DNA of 37,574 nt from an uncultured Bacteroidota bacterium (GCA_937928385.1 CALEZD010000038.1:1-37574); one strand, 5' to 3'; shown: positions 17,101-24,538, counted from the first letter of the stretch. A program made the numbers and translations. Notes: generated by a model not told the origin, from the letters alone.

Positions 17101-17860
17101 GCAGGAAAGGCTTACCGTTCTCATAGGTAAATTCAAACTTGCCGGTGAGGTCATCGTCAAGGCTGTAACCATACAAGCCCAGCAATTTATTTTTCTGCAC
17201 ATCCCAATCCTGCAAGGCCTGGAAATACTGGTGCCCGTAGGCCCTTAATATCTGTAAAAACACTGTGGCCTTGTGCAGGCATACTGGGTAGGTTTTTTCA
17301 TCGCAGCCGCATGATGTGTCGAAATACTTTTCTTCGTTCCTGCGGATGATGACCTTGTAAGTCATATCCCCATCAGGCACTTCTGCTTCTATCGTATCAT
17401 TCTTTTTCGAAGTAATGATGGCTGTAGTCTTATTGGCCAGCTCTTGCGCCCTCTCCATTATTTCCGCCGAAGTGAATACGCGTATCATCTGCATATTCAC
17501 CTGTCTCATGCGTATGGCGGTATGCTTCTGGTCGTAGGCGATGTCTGTATTTTCAAAAAACCCGCTCAGCAACAAATCGTTCAACTGGAACAATGCTGCC
17601 ACCTCGTGCCTGCATATCTCACCCAGGTTGTACGGGCACTGGCACCTTACTGACAGGTGCTCCGTATCCATGTACTTATTAATCGTAACGGTATAATAAT
17701 TCTGGTACACATCATTACGTACACGAAAACGCACCTGCTCCAGCAGGTGGTCCACATCCAGCATCTGTACACCTGAGGTAAAAAATATCTTTTTACCCCT
17801 GCGTATTACTTCTTCTGTACCGTGGTTATATACGTGTCTTAATAGTGGTGGTAATGACAT
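14105..17860 (-). CDS. SWIM-domain SNF2-family ATPase/helicase
   Basis: This 1251-residue protein is a bacterial SWI2/SNF2 ATPase, a DNA translocase related to RapA and chromatin remodellers. The N-terminus has two SWIM-type zinc motifs, both CxCx7CxH: Cys73/Cys75/Cys83/His85 and Cys184/Cys186/Cys194/His196. A long middle part (about 300-760) has no recognised motif. The ATPase core has ELRPYQLAGFQWL, Walker A DDMGLGKT (near residue 820), the Walker B variant DESQ (near 925), LSGTPVQNN, the LIFSQF and VYFDGST segments of the C-terminal lobe, and motif VI QAIDRTHRIGQ (near 1195). All helicase motifs are intact, so it should hydrolyse ATP on DNA. Likely roles are transcription recycling or repair. 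It is a single-gene unit. Confidence 0.93.
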   Translation of the reverse strand: MSLPPLLRHVYNHGTEEVIRRGKKIFFTSGVQMLDVDHLLEQVRFRVRNDVYQNYYTVTINKYMDTEHLSVRCQCPYNLGEICRHEVAALFQLNDLLLSGFFENTDIAYDQKHTAIRMRQVNMQMIRVFTSAEIMERAQELANKTTAIITSKKNDTIEAEVPDGDMTYKVIIRRNEEKYFDTSCGCDEKTYPVCLHKATVFLQILRAYGHQYFQALQDWDVQKNKLLGLYGYSLDDDLTGKFEFTYENGKPFLRVLDNTIKKVAAAAPEPKRELQEEVVVETQPVAKHEQARLGIVLDAGVPWYPFVNVALVSGITGEDDEKGFINGVEVLELQQYINAHKYRHDERELIPVTRKFHPVEVMKYLRKNLPFGDLYDDYREVLKDVPGEEVKEEVWEYLLPKYQRLLDRYAAHPLCFINRGSKNISSKTIEAIEFTGRKVHPQLSVNRKEGGYTVELSWNVDETYLPYSEVKLLNNALVEHDFKIYALGNIAEVKLLDDFLPDGTIQVSNEEWPVFLQEKVMKWSRQVHVVFDEAVIERIEKVKPAYRLYLREREQMLVLKPVFAYGDIEIDWGFFGDVIEPKDGVVKIIQRNEEAENEYIQMLRNLHSDMQQNLREHFMYIPATSVLAQNWFFRFVEEMKEWNVEMFGLEELKNLRINVNKPKTRITVGSGIDWFDTSVELVFGDQSVTITDVKNAISQKQNFIKLGDGSIGLLPEEWLKKYALLIKMGEERGGKLRLKKFHFSVLDEMLEDLDEDAMVEELEQKKEKLSHIIDNDFSELRPPDDLKAELRPYQLAGFQWLVFLNEAGWGGILADDMGLGKTVQALAFFLHYKKNNPEAKYLVVCPTTLIYNWENEIKKFAPILTYTIHHGPKRTISPADFDAYDIIITTYGTMRSDVRMLKEITFDYALLDESQSIKNPQSQVAKASLLLNTKNRLALSGTPVQNNTFDLYAQMNFLNPGILGSREFFMNEFATPIDKFQEREIVDQLKKLTYPFLLRRTKEQVAKDLPEKTETLLVCEMGTEQRTIYEQYRSIYQSQILGMIEQQGMQKAQMHILQGLTKLRQICDSPAILNEEERLENHSVKLEELSREITENTGNHKVLIFSQFLGMLSLIRQELEKQKIPFVYFDGSTTATEREKAIQKFQNDEDCRVFLISLKAGGIGLNLTAADYVYIVDPWWNPAVEQQAIDRTHRIGQTKNIFAYRLICKDTIEEKMLILQERKRALASDLVSEDNAFLKKLTKDDIAFLFS

Positions 17861-17903
17861 TAAAAGGCTTGCAGTTTTGAAAAAAGCAACATCAAATATA
17901 CAG

Positions 17904-17927
17904 AAAAAGCGCCGGTAAACGGCGCTT
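17904..17927 (-). terminator. Rho-independent terminator after the PiT gene
   Basis: On the minus strand AAGCGCCG and CGGCGCTT form an 8-bp stem with a 5-base loop followed by T's. It ends the phosphate transport unit upstream of the SNF2 gene. Confidence 0.87.
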
Positions 17928-17958
17928 CAATTAATTAAATGTCTGTTAAGGTGGCCTG

Positions 17959-19395
17959 CTACATGAACATGTTGAAAATAAAATATATCAATGCCGCGGC
18001 CAGGGCGCTTACCGGTATCGTCAATATCCACGCCCACAGCAGGTTGATAGTTACCCCCCAACGCACGGCCGACAGGCGCTTGGTAGCGCCCACGCCTATG
18101 ATAGCGCCGGTAATAGTATGCGTTGTGCTTACGGGTATTTTCAGGTTTTCCGTCAGGAAGAGCGTTACCGCACCTGCAGTTTCAGCAGCCACACCTTCAA
18201 ACGGTGTAACCTTCGTAATACGTGTACCCATCGTCTTGATAATTTTCCAGCCACCGCTTAATGTACCTAATGCTATAGCGCTGTAACAGGCCAAAGGCAC
18301 CCAAACAGGCATCTGCTCAAATGAATCTATCTGTCCACCCGTAATCAGTGCGGCAGTGATAATACCCATTACTTTCTGCGCATCGTTACCACCATGGCCT
18401 ATGCTGAATACGGCTGAAGAAACCAACTGCATACGCTTGAACCAGACCTGCGATTTAGCCACATTCAGGCTACTGAGGAACAGGGTGAATGTACTCATAA
18501 TGAAGAGTACCAGGGCCATAAGCAGCCATTTGAAGTTGTGGCCGTAAAACACACCCAGCCAAAACCTGTTGCTATGCCCCATTTCGTACACCGACTCTAT
18601 AACTATTGGTTCATCATTGCGTAAAACATGCAGTGTGATGGGCTCACCATTATGAAAATTGTCAAAGGCGTTACCTAACTCTTTCGATTCATTAACAGGA
18701 ATATGTCCCACAGCAGTAATCACATCACCCTTCTTAACCTTCATATTGTAAGCAGGGGATTTGAAACCAACATCCTTTATGCCTACACCGGTAGTCACAT
18801 TTTCAGTAGTGGTTTTCAACCCCAGCAATTGGGGTGTTTCTGTTACTAATACATTGGCTAACACTATACCCATGGCAACCATCACGCCTATAGATACAAG
18901 CTTGGGCAAGATGCCCTTCCTGAAGGAGTTAATAAACCACAGTGATATGATAAAAGCCATAATCATACCCACCAACGGCGCCAGTACAATAAAGCTTACT
19001 GTTTTGATTACCGGCTCAGGGTTTACCGAGTTGAAACCCGCGTGTGCAATAGCAGCGCCGGCAAAACCACCTATCAGTGTGTGCGAAGAACTGGAAGGTA
19101 TGCCATACCACCATGTCAGCAGGTTCCACGATATAGCGGCCAGCAGGCCCGAGATAATAACTGGCAGCGTGATAAATTCTTCTTTTACAGTCTTGGCTAT
19201 AGTATGTGCGACGCCGTGATCTTTGAAAATAAAGAAGGCCACGAAATTGAAAAACGCGGCCCAGGCCACCGCCTGGAATGGCGTAAGTACTTTGGTAGAT
19301 ACGACCGTAGCTATAGAGTTGGCCGCATCATGAAACCCATTGATGTAGTCGAATATGAGCGCTAATACTATTATTACTATCAGGAAGACTGTCAT
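17959..19395 (-). CDS. PiT-family inorganic phosphate transporter with PDZ-like insert
   Basis: This 478-residue inner-membrane permease belongs to the PiT family (H+ or Na+ coupled phosphate uptake). Both internally repeated family signatures are present: FDYINGFHDAANSIATVVST (residues 15-34) and SIGHGGNDAQKVMGIITAAL (331-350); IPSSSSHTLIGG and IPVSTTHTITGA are the second pair. The two halves are separated by residues about 200-268, which read as a PDZ domain: SPAYNMKVKKGDVITAVGHIP, ELGNAFDNF, GEPITLHVLRN. Positive residues flanking the neighbouring helices (SFRKGILPK before, KSQVWFKR after) put this insert on the periplasmic side. DUF47 lies 28 bases upstream, so the two are cotranscribed. 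The insert is larger than the loop of ordinary bacterial PiT proteins. Confidence 0.93.
   Translation of the reverse strand: MTVFLIVIIVLALIFDYINGFHDAANSIATVVSTKVLTPFQAVAWAAFFNFVAFFIFKDHGVAHTIAKTVKEEFITLPVIISGLLAAISWNLLTWWYGIPSSSSHTLIGGFAGAAIAHAGFNSVNPEPVIKTVSFIVLAPLVGMIMAFIISLWFINSFRKGILPKLVSIGVMVAMGIVLANVLVTETPQLLGLKTTTENVTTGVGIKDVGFKSPAYNMKVKKGDVITAVGHIPVNESKELGNAFDNFHNGEPITLHVLRNDEPIVIESVYEMGHSNRFWLGVFYGHNFKWLLMALVLFIMSTFTLFLSSLNVAKSQVWFKRMQLVSSAVFSIGHGGNDAQKVMGIITAALITGGQIDSFEQMPVWVPLACYSAIALGTLSGGWKIIKTMGTRITKVTPFEGVAAETAGAVTLFLTENLKIPVSTTHTITGAIIGVGATKRLSAVRWGVTINLLWAWILTIPVSALAAALIYFIFNMFM
18592..18798 (-). other. PDZ-like domain inside the PiT permease
   Basis: Residues about 200-268 fit PDZ spacing: a carboxylate-loop-like start, the SPAYNMKVKKGDVI helix-turn (compare SPAAKAGLKPGDVI), the AVGHIPV strand, the ELGNAF helix and the GEPITLHVLRND strand. 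Function is inferred: peptide binding in the periplasm. Confidence 0.75.
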
Positions 19396-19423
19396 AACAA
19401 TGGTTCGTCTGTTGTGTTTTTAC

Positions 19424-20071
19424 CTATGCGTATTTAATAATAATTGATTCGATAACGTTGGCGGCATCTTCGCACTTATCAGTCACAATTTCCAGCATCT
19501 GGTACAGATCTTTCATTTTGATGATTTCAACAGGCGGTATGTTGGATGAGAACAGGCGTAACATTCCATTGTCCAGCAGGTCGTCGCCCTCGTTCTCCAG
19601 GCTGTTGATGCTCACGCACACTTCGGTAATGGCACGCAGGTCGCGCATGTTACGCAACTCAAATATCCCCTTATGTAGTGCATTTACCGCCTTTGATATA
19701 ATATTGGCAAACTCCAGGGTCGTATCATCTATGTCTTCAATATTATAGTTCATCATACGCTTGGCAGCACCCCAGGTATAATCTGCAATGTCGTCCAGCG
19801 CGGTAGCCAGGTAGTGTATATCTTCCCTGTCGAAAGGTGTAATGAAATTACTGCCCAGTTCTATGAATATCTTATGGGTTACTTCATCGTTCTTATGCTC
19901 CCAGTCTTCCAGCCCCTTCAGCAATACACGCCTCTTCGATACATCTTTTTCGTTAATAGCCGTCATAAACAAGCCTGACATCTCCTTCAGGTTATTGGCC
20001 ACCTCTTCAAACAGGGTATAAAAAACCTTGTCTTTGGGCATAAACATCTTAACAAAAGAACCTAATCCCAT
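19424..20071 (-). CDS. DUF47 / PhoU-like phosphate transport regulator
   Basis: This 215-residue all-helical protein matches the DUF47 family (PhoU-like), which is regularly paired with PiT transporters and thought to control them. Family marks are the FYTLFEEVANNLKEMSGLF start, the EHKNDEVTHKIFIELGSNFITPFDREDIHYLATALDDIADYT block (metal-cluster region with Glu/Asp/His) and the SLENEGDDLLDNGMLRLF block. These acidic patches bind Mg or Fe clusters in PhoU relatives. No signal peptide or membrane segment is seen, so it is cytoplasmic. Its stop lies 28 bases before the PiT start. A candidate TAnnTTTG element lies 32 bases before its own start. Confidence 0.92.
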   Translation of the reverse strand: MGLGSFVKMFMPKDKVFYTLFEEVANNLKEMSGLFMTAINEKDVSKRRVLLKGLEDWEHKNDEVTHKIFIELGSNFITPFDREDIHYLATALDDIADYTWGAAKRMMNYNIEDIDDTTLEFANIISKAVNALHKGIFELRNMRDLRAITEVCVSINSLENEGDDLLDNGMLRLFSSNIPPVEIIKMKDLYQMLEIVTDKCEDAANVIESIIIKYA

Positions 20072-20102
20072 ATTTATTTAGTTTTTGTGCGAAAACACGG
20101 CG

Positions 20103-20110
20103 CAAAAGTA
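20103..20110 (-). promoter_or_regulatory. Candidate -7 element of the DUF47-PiT unit
   Basis: Minus-strand TACTTTTG, followed by CG, fits TAnnTTTG and lies 32 bases before the DUF47 start. No -33 TTG was found at the usual spacing. Confidence 0.4.
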
Positions 20111-20241
20111 TTTTAGTTAATCAGGCAGAACTAATGGGTCATGTAAACTTAATAATTTAATAACCTTGCCCTGCCTCGTATTTCACAATTACTTTATACC
20201 AGTTTCCTGGGTTGTTTATAATTTATTTACAAAAGTAATAT

Positions 20242-21492
20242 TTACCTGAAGTTTACCTGTGCCTGTATCCTTAATAAATTTCCCTGCTGAAAGTTGTTCT
20301 GCTTAGCAAAATCCTCATACCTCCTGGAAGATATGGTGTACATCACTACCAGTTCGAAGGCTTCTATCGGCTCCCACTCCACACCCAGTTCCAGTTCATT
20401 TACCTTGTAGCTACGGGCGTCCAGCTCATGTTTCTTACCGCCTTCGTAGTATTGTATGCGGGTAAAGGGATATATCAGCATATTACCGGCATGTATCATA
20501 TAGCTCAAAGTTGCATATCCACCACCCAGGTTCCGCACCTCTATGCTGTCAGTTGCTTTATTAAATTCAGGGCCACGACCTATATTATATTCAGCCTGTA
20601 TACCAAAGGGGCGCGGGTATAATATGAAAGAAGCTGCAACACGCTGGTCTATATAGTTCATATCCTCCTGGTACTTCACCCCTTTACTCAGGTTGTTTTT
20701 CGGCATTTCAAACTGGCCGGTGTAGGCTTGTATGCCTGGCTCAATTATCTGGCTGCCTATCACAAACGGGTAGCTAAGTCGTGCTGCGTAGTGAGGGTCG
20801 TTGTTCAATTCGGGGCTGTTTGCGGTCTGGCCTGCATAAGCGCCTATACCAAATACACCATAGTCGCCCGAACCTTTAAAACCTTCCCTCACCAGCATAC
20901 TGAAACGCTCCCTTATTTTCTTAGGCGCCCAGTAGAAGAATACGCCGATATCCCGTTCGTTTTTCAGTGCACTGTTAGTAGCATCGGCACGGTCCAGCGG
21001 AAGGCGGTTCTGGCTCGACTGCATATTTTCAAAGCCATAAGGAACTTTACTCTGGCCAAACCTCAGCCTGTATTCATTACGCTTATCCAGTCCAACGTCA
21101 AAGTACGCATCCCTTATCTGTCCTATCTGCAGGTTGTCGCCTACAGAGCTGGCAAAATCGGGTTGGATATAGAAATACACGCGTGGATGCACCTGCCCGT
21201 AGAATATCACACGTATCCGCCTGAAAAAGAAACCACCGTTTCCACCCCAGCTTTTATCGCACTGGTCACAACCCAGGTCCGGGTTAGTTTCCAGCAGGCG
21301 GTTGTAACGCACCTGCGCATAACCCCTGATGTTGATCCTGTCGAACCATTTTTTGGTGGGTTGGGGCTGTTCAGCTTCCTGCTGTGCATCAATTGTTGAG
21401 GGGGTGGGAGTTCCGCCCGGGTTTTGGGCGTTTATCGTTGTGGTAGTAAGGCTAAGTGCAATTCCTAGAGTAATAATCTTTGCCGTTCGCAT
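20242..21492 (-). CDS. Phosphate-selective porin (OprO/OprP family)
   Basis: This 416-residue outer-membrane protein fits the phosphate-selective porin O/P family. It has a signal peptide (MRTAKIITLGIALSLTTTTINAQ), a Pro/Gln-rich linker, then a beta-barrel beginning INIRGYAQVRYNRL. Typical barrel strands follow: GGFFFRRIRVIFYGQVHPRVYFYIQPDF, EYRLRFGQSKVPYGFENMQSS, ERDIGVFFYW. The last strand ends in Arg just after Phe (QAQVNFR), slightly unlike the usual terminal aromatic. CDQC near residue 75 is an unusual Cys pair for a porin. DUF47 and PiT follow on the same strand, making a phosphate route across both membranes. The gap of 170 bases suggests the downstream pair also has its own promoter. 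Confidence 0.88.
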   Translation of the reverse strand: MRTAKIITLGIALSLTTTTINAQNPGGTPTPSTIDAQQEAEQPQPTKKWFDRINIRGYAQVRYNRLLETNPDLGCDQCDKSWGGNGGFFFRRIRVIFYGQVHPRVYFYIQPDFASSVGDNLQIGQIRDAYFDVGLDKRNEYRLRFGQSKVPYGFENMQSSQNRLPLDRADATNSALKNERDIGVFFYWAPKKIRERFSMLVREGFKGSGDYGVFGIGAYAGQTANSPELNNDPHYAARLSYPFVIGSQIIEPGIQAYTGQFEMPKNNLSKGVKYQEDMNYIDQRVAASFILYPRPFGIQAEYNIGRGPEFNKATDSIEVRNLGGGYATLSYMIHAGNMLIYPFTRIQYYEGGKKHELDARSYKVNELELGVEWEPIEAFELVVMYTISSRRYEDFAKQNNFQQGNLLRIQAQVNFR

Positions 21493-21508
21493 TTGAGTAA
21501 TTTGCGTG

Positions 21509-21539
21509 CAAAGCTAAATCGGTAACATTACCCTAACAA
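21509..21539 (-). promoter_or_regulatory. Promoter of the porin gene
   Basis: On the minus strand TTG (21539-21537), 20 bases, then TAGCTTTG (21516-21509) approximates the Bacteroidota TTG-N17-19-TAnnTTTG promoter. The imperfect palindrome GGTAACATTACC (21521-21532) lies between the boxes, a position suited to a regulator. Confidence 0.5.
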
Positions 21540-21561
21540 TATCATAAACCAAAGTTAACGA

Positions 21562-21591
21562 TTTGGTAATATTGGGGTTAAAGTAGTTTTG
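21562..21591 (+). promoter_or_regulatory. Divergent plus-strand promoter with no recognised gene
   Basis: TTTG (21562-21565), 18 bases, then TAGTTTTG (21584-21591) matches the Bacteroidota promoter pattern closely. It points away from the porin into about 110 bases with no recognised gene before the convergent permease. Confidence 0.45.
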
Positions 21592-21632
21592 TATGCGTTA
21601 TAAGTGCAAAAAAACTTTATAACCCATTGAGC

Positions 21633-21686
21633 ATGACGCACATTACGATGTCTGAAAATATAGTTGAAAGAGATAAAACCGAGTGA
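21633..21686 (+). other. Possible 17-codon ORF or small RNA region
   Basis: Downstream of the divergent promoter, an ATG at 21633 opens a short frame (MTHITMSENIVERDKTE) ending at TGA 21684-21686. An inverted repeat (GTTATAA 21597-21603 / TTATAAC 21617-21623) lies at the predicted transcript start. It may be a small peptide, a small RNA or chance; I cannot decide. Confidence 0.2.
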
Positions 21687-21702
21687 TTTCACCCGGCACG
21701 GC

Positions 21703-22752
21703 CTACCCTAACCTCACCCTTGGGTCTATCCTCGCATACAGCAGGTCGGTAAGCAGGTTGATGATAATAAACATAAAAGCTGTGAGCAGTACGGAGCCCA
21801 TCACCAGGGGGAAGTCAAATTTATCTAAGGCATCCACGGTGATTTTGCCTATGCCTTTCCAGCCGAATATATATTCGATAAAGAATGACCCCGCCAGTAA
21901 TTCCGCCAGCCAACCCGTTACAGCAGTCACTACTGGGTTCAGCGCATTGGGCAGTGCGTGCCGCCACACTACTTTGGCAGTAGATAAACCTTTGGCGTAG
22001 GCGGTGCGTATATAATCCTGCGACAATACATCGAGCATAGCACTGCGGGTAAGCTGGGTGATAATAGCCAGGGGGCGAATGCCCAGTGCAATAGCAGGCA
22101 GTATCAAATTTTGCACTGCCAGCCACCTGCCGCCAAATGCATCATACTCCCACAGGCTGCCGGTCATATTCAATCCTGTAACTGAATGGAGCAAATACCC
22201 GAACACATAAGCAATAATCAATCCTGCAAAAAATGAGGGCATGGATATACCCGCTACGCTCGCCGCTATGGATGCGGTGTCCATCCAGGTGTCTTTCTTC
22301 AGTGCGGCAACTATACCCAGCGCTATACCGAAGATGGTAGCTATGAGCATGGCCGATAATGCGAGTATCAGTGTACCGGGCAGGGCATCAGCCAACGTTG
22401 CGGTCACTTCTTTCTTGCTGCTGTAAGAGCGCCCCAGGTAGGGCCACTTCAATGCAATAGCTTTTTCGCCCAGGGGTATCAGCTTTATAAAACTGTATTT
22501 CTCCTGCTCATCAATGCGGTGATAACCAACCGGGGAAATATCATTCAGGTAAAGCAAGTACCGTGTGAATAGCGGCTTGTCTAAGTTCATCTCCCGCCGG
22601 GCGTTTTCAATGGAGGCTTTATCCGCACGCTGGCCCATGACTAATCTTGCAGGGTCGCCGGGCAGTACATTGAAGAGGAAAAACACCAATGTAACTACAC
22701 CCCACAATACCAGCAGGCTATACCTGATACGTTTGGATAAAAAACGAAGCAC
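21703..22752 (-). CDS. ABC transporter permease, OppB/DppB type
   Basis: This 349-residue inner-membrane protein is a binding-protein-dependent permease of the peptide/nickel class. It starts with the family N-terminus (RIRYSLLVLWGVVTLVFFLFNVLPGDPA) and ends with the EAA-like loop (SQDYIRTAYAKGLSTAKVVWRHALPNAL) that contacts the ATPase. The periplasmic stretch between helices 1 and 2 (residues about 35-115) is larger than in E. coli OppB. Six helices are expected. The start is GTG at 22752; no better ATG keeps the N-terminus. No second permease, ATPase or binding protein is in the window, so the rest of the transporter must lie elsewhere. It follows the DoxX gene by 19 bases, so it is probably cotranscribed with it. 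Confidence 0.9.
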   Translation of the reverse strand: MLRFLSKRIRYSLLVLWGVVTLVFFLFNVLPGDPARLVMGQRADKASIENARREMNLDKPLFTRYLLYLNDISPVGYHRIDEQEKYSFIKLIPLGEKAIALKWPYLGRSYSSKKEVTATLADALPGTLILALSAMLIATIFGIALGIVAALKKDTWMDTASIAASVAGISMPSFFAGLIIAYVFGYLLHSVTGLNMTGSLWEYDAFGGRWLAVQNLILPAIALGIRPLAIITQLTRSAMLDVLSQDYIRTAYAKGLSTAKVVWRHALPNALNPVVTAVTGWLAELLAGSFFIEYIFGWKGIGKITVDALDKFDFPLVMGSVLLTAFMFIIINLLTDLLYARIDPRVRLG

Positions 22753-22771
22753 CGTTTAAAGATACTGCTTA

Positions 22772-23881
22772 TTATTTCCTGATAACAGATGCATCAGGAT
22801 AATCGCGGTAACTCCACTTGCCTTTGATAACACCCTGCTCCAGCAGCATCAGGCCGGGATTAGAGCGCATAGCGGTTTTGCTCACGGTACGGTCCAGCAC
22901 CAATATTTCTCCATTCAGGCCATGTTCATCCATAAAGGCGTAAGCGTCATTCTTATTGTCAGAAAACAGGATGTAGAATGGCACACCTGCTTCCTGTGCA
23001 GCTTTTATCAATGCCTTCAGCCTGTCCATGTTATCTGTACTGGCTTTCTTAGTATCGCGCACGTACCATAGAAAACTATAGCCCGGGGTATTCAGTATCG
23101 CATCTGTATATTCATTGCCATCATAATCTACAATGATAAAGTCCCTGATTTTGGGTTCGGCATTACCTTTCTTCACTAATTTGTCAATCCTGTCCACAAA
23201 CTTCCATGTAGTATCCTCCCAGGGATAGTTCTCCATCGTAAACTCCTTTTGCACGCCGTCTTTCTCATATATCATGATGTTCTCGTACTGGTCGGGGATG
23301 GCACCCTCCGGCATTTTCCTGTCTTCTATCACATTCACACCTACTCTATATGGCAGGCAGTCGTGGTAGGGAAGATGCTCCAGCGCCCATAGCTGCGAAC
23401 CAACAGAAAAGAACACAGTCAATATCATAATAGCCGTAGCAGCATGTCCTTTTACCAGAGGCTTAATTTGATTGCGGTATACCACCAGTATGATACCCAT
23501 TATGAGCAGTATAATGTCTTTGGTAAATGTCTGTATGGGAGTAAGCGGAATACAATCGCCGAAGCAGCCACATTCCTTTATCTTGCCCGAGAACAATACG
23601 TAAGCCGTAAGGAAGGTAAAGAACACCACCAGCGCCAGCAACAGGTACGAAAACAACCTGTAAGCATAACCCAGCAGCAACGCCACGCCTGCAATTATTT
23701 CAAACGCTATCATGGCTATTGACATTACCAGCGAATAAGGCATCATCCAGTGCATGCCCCATACCTCGAAGAACTCATCCATCTTGTAGCTGAGCCCCAG
23801 CGGGTCGTTAGCCTTTACCAATCCTGAGAAAATGAATAATACCGCTACAATAATGCGTATAATCCAGAGAAAGTATTTCAT
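22772..23881 (-). CDS. BT_3928-type DoxX membrane protein with thioredoxin-like C-terminus
   Basis: This 369-residue protein has an N-terminal DoxX/MauE-like membrane domain of four or five helices (residues 1-165; FIFSGLVKANDPLGLSYKMDEFFE is the family start) with a CGCFGDC motif near residues 103-109. Three cysteines in seven residues suggest a redox or metal role. After a linker, residues about 230-369 resemble a thioredoxin-like fold (KIRDFIIVDYDGNEYTDAIL, SFLWYVRD, VPFYILFSDN, NPGLMLLEQGVIKGKWSY) but lack a CxxC, so it may bind rather than oxidise thiols. The family is typical of Bacteroidota; function is unknown. DUF1599 lies 65 bases upstream and the permease 19 bases downstream, all on one strand. 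Confidence 0.85.
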   Translation of the reverse strand: MKYFLWIIRIIVAVLFIFSGLVKANDPLGLSYKMDEFFEVWGMHWMMPYSLVMSIAMIAFEIIAGVALLLGYAYRLFSYLLLALVVFFTFLTAYVLFSGKIKECGCFGDCIPLTPIQTFTKDIILLIMGIILVVYRNQIKPLVKGHAATAIMILTVFFSVGSQLWALEHLPYHDCLPYRVGVNVIEDRKMPEGAIPDQYENIMIYEKDGVQKEFTMENYPWEDTTWKFVDRIDKLVKKGNAEPKIRDFIIVDYDGNEYTDAILNTPGYSFLWYVRDTKKASTDNMDRLKALIKAAQEAGVPFYILFSDNKNDAYAFMDEHGLNGEILVLDRTVSKTAMRSNPGLMLLEQGVIKGKWSYRDYPDASVIRK

Positions 23882-23946
23882 ATAGATGGTTGTGTTTTGC
23901 GTTTTACTTGACAGTGAAAATAATAACAGCGTGATGCAAAGAAATG

Positions 23947-24519
23947 TTAACCTTTTGCCTCATCAATTTTTATCAGGGCGAAAATGCCGTAGTTGACAAT
24001 ATCAGCAAAGTTGGCGTCCATACCCTCTGATACTATCGTCTGCCCGTCGTTGGCCAGTATCTGTTTGATGCGCAGCAGCTTTACCAGTATCAGGTCGGCA
24101 AACGATGCCTGCGACATATCCCTCCATGCCTCGCCGTAATCATGGTTTTTCTGCATCATCAGGTCTTCCACCTCGCCGGCTTTCTTTTCGTACCACATCT
24201 TCGCCTCTTCGGCGCTCATGTCTATCTCAGTATTGCCCGTCAGTGCCGACTGTATCAATGCTATGATGCCATAGTTCACTATGCCTATAAATTCCGACTC
24301 GATGCTATCCCCTATTTTCTGCTCGCCCTTCTCCTGTATCTGGCGGATGCGCCATGCCTTTATATATATCTGGTCTACAATGGATATAGGGCGCAGTACC
24401 CGCCACGATGTGCCGTAGTCGCTTGCCTTTTTTACAAATAAGTCTTTACATTGCGCTACGATGCTCCTGTATTGTTCGGTAGTATTGGGCATAGCCTTGC
24501 TGCTTAACGTATCCTGCAT
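23947..24519 (-). CDS. DUF1599 protein (nucleotide modification associated domain 1)
   Basis: This 190-residue cytoplasmic protein is a tandem duplication of the DUF1599 unit. Copy 1 (about residues 25-95) has KKASDYGTSWRVLRP and IGIVNYGIIALIQ; copy 2 (about 118-188) has QKNHDYGEAWRDMSQ and ADIVNYGIFALIK. Start 24519 is preferred over 24642, which would overlap folP. The DYG-x-x-W core is shared with proteins linked to modified nucleotides in phages, but in Bacteroidota the gene is chromosomal and its role is unknown. It is divergent from folP, with just 19 bases between the two start codons. Confidence 0.85.
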   Translation of the reverse strand: MQDTLSSKAMPNTTEQYRSIVAQCKDLFVKKASDYGTSWRVLRPISIVDQIYIKAWRIRQIQEKGEQKIGDSIESEFIGIVNYGIIALIQSALTGNTEIDMSAEEAKMWYEKKAGEVEDLMMQKNHDYGEAWRDMSQASFADLILVKLLRIKQILANDGQTIVSEGMDANFADIVNYGIFALIKIDEAKG

Positions 24520-24538
24520 TTTTATATTATAATAGCCG

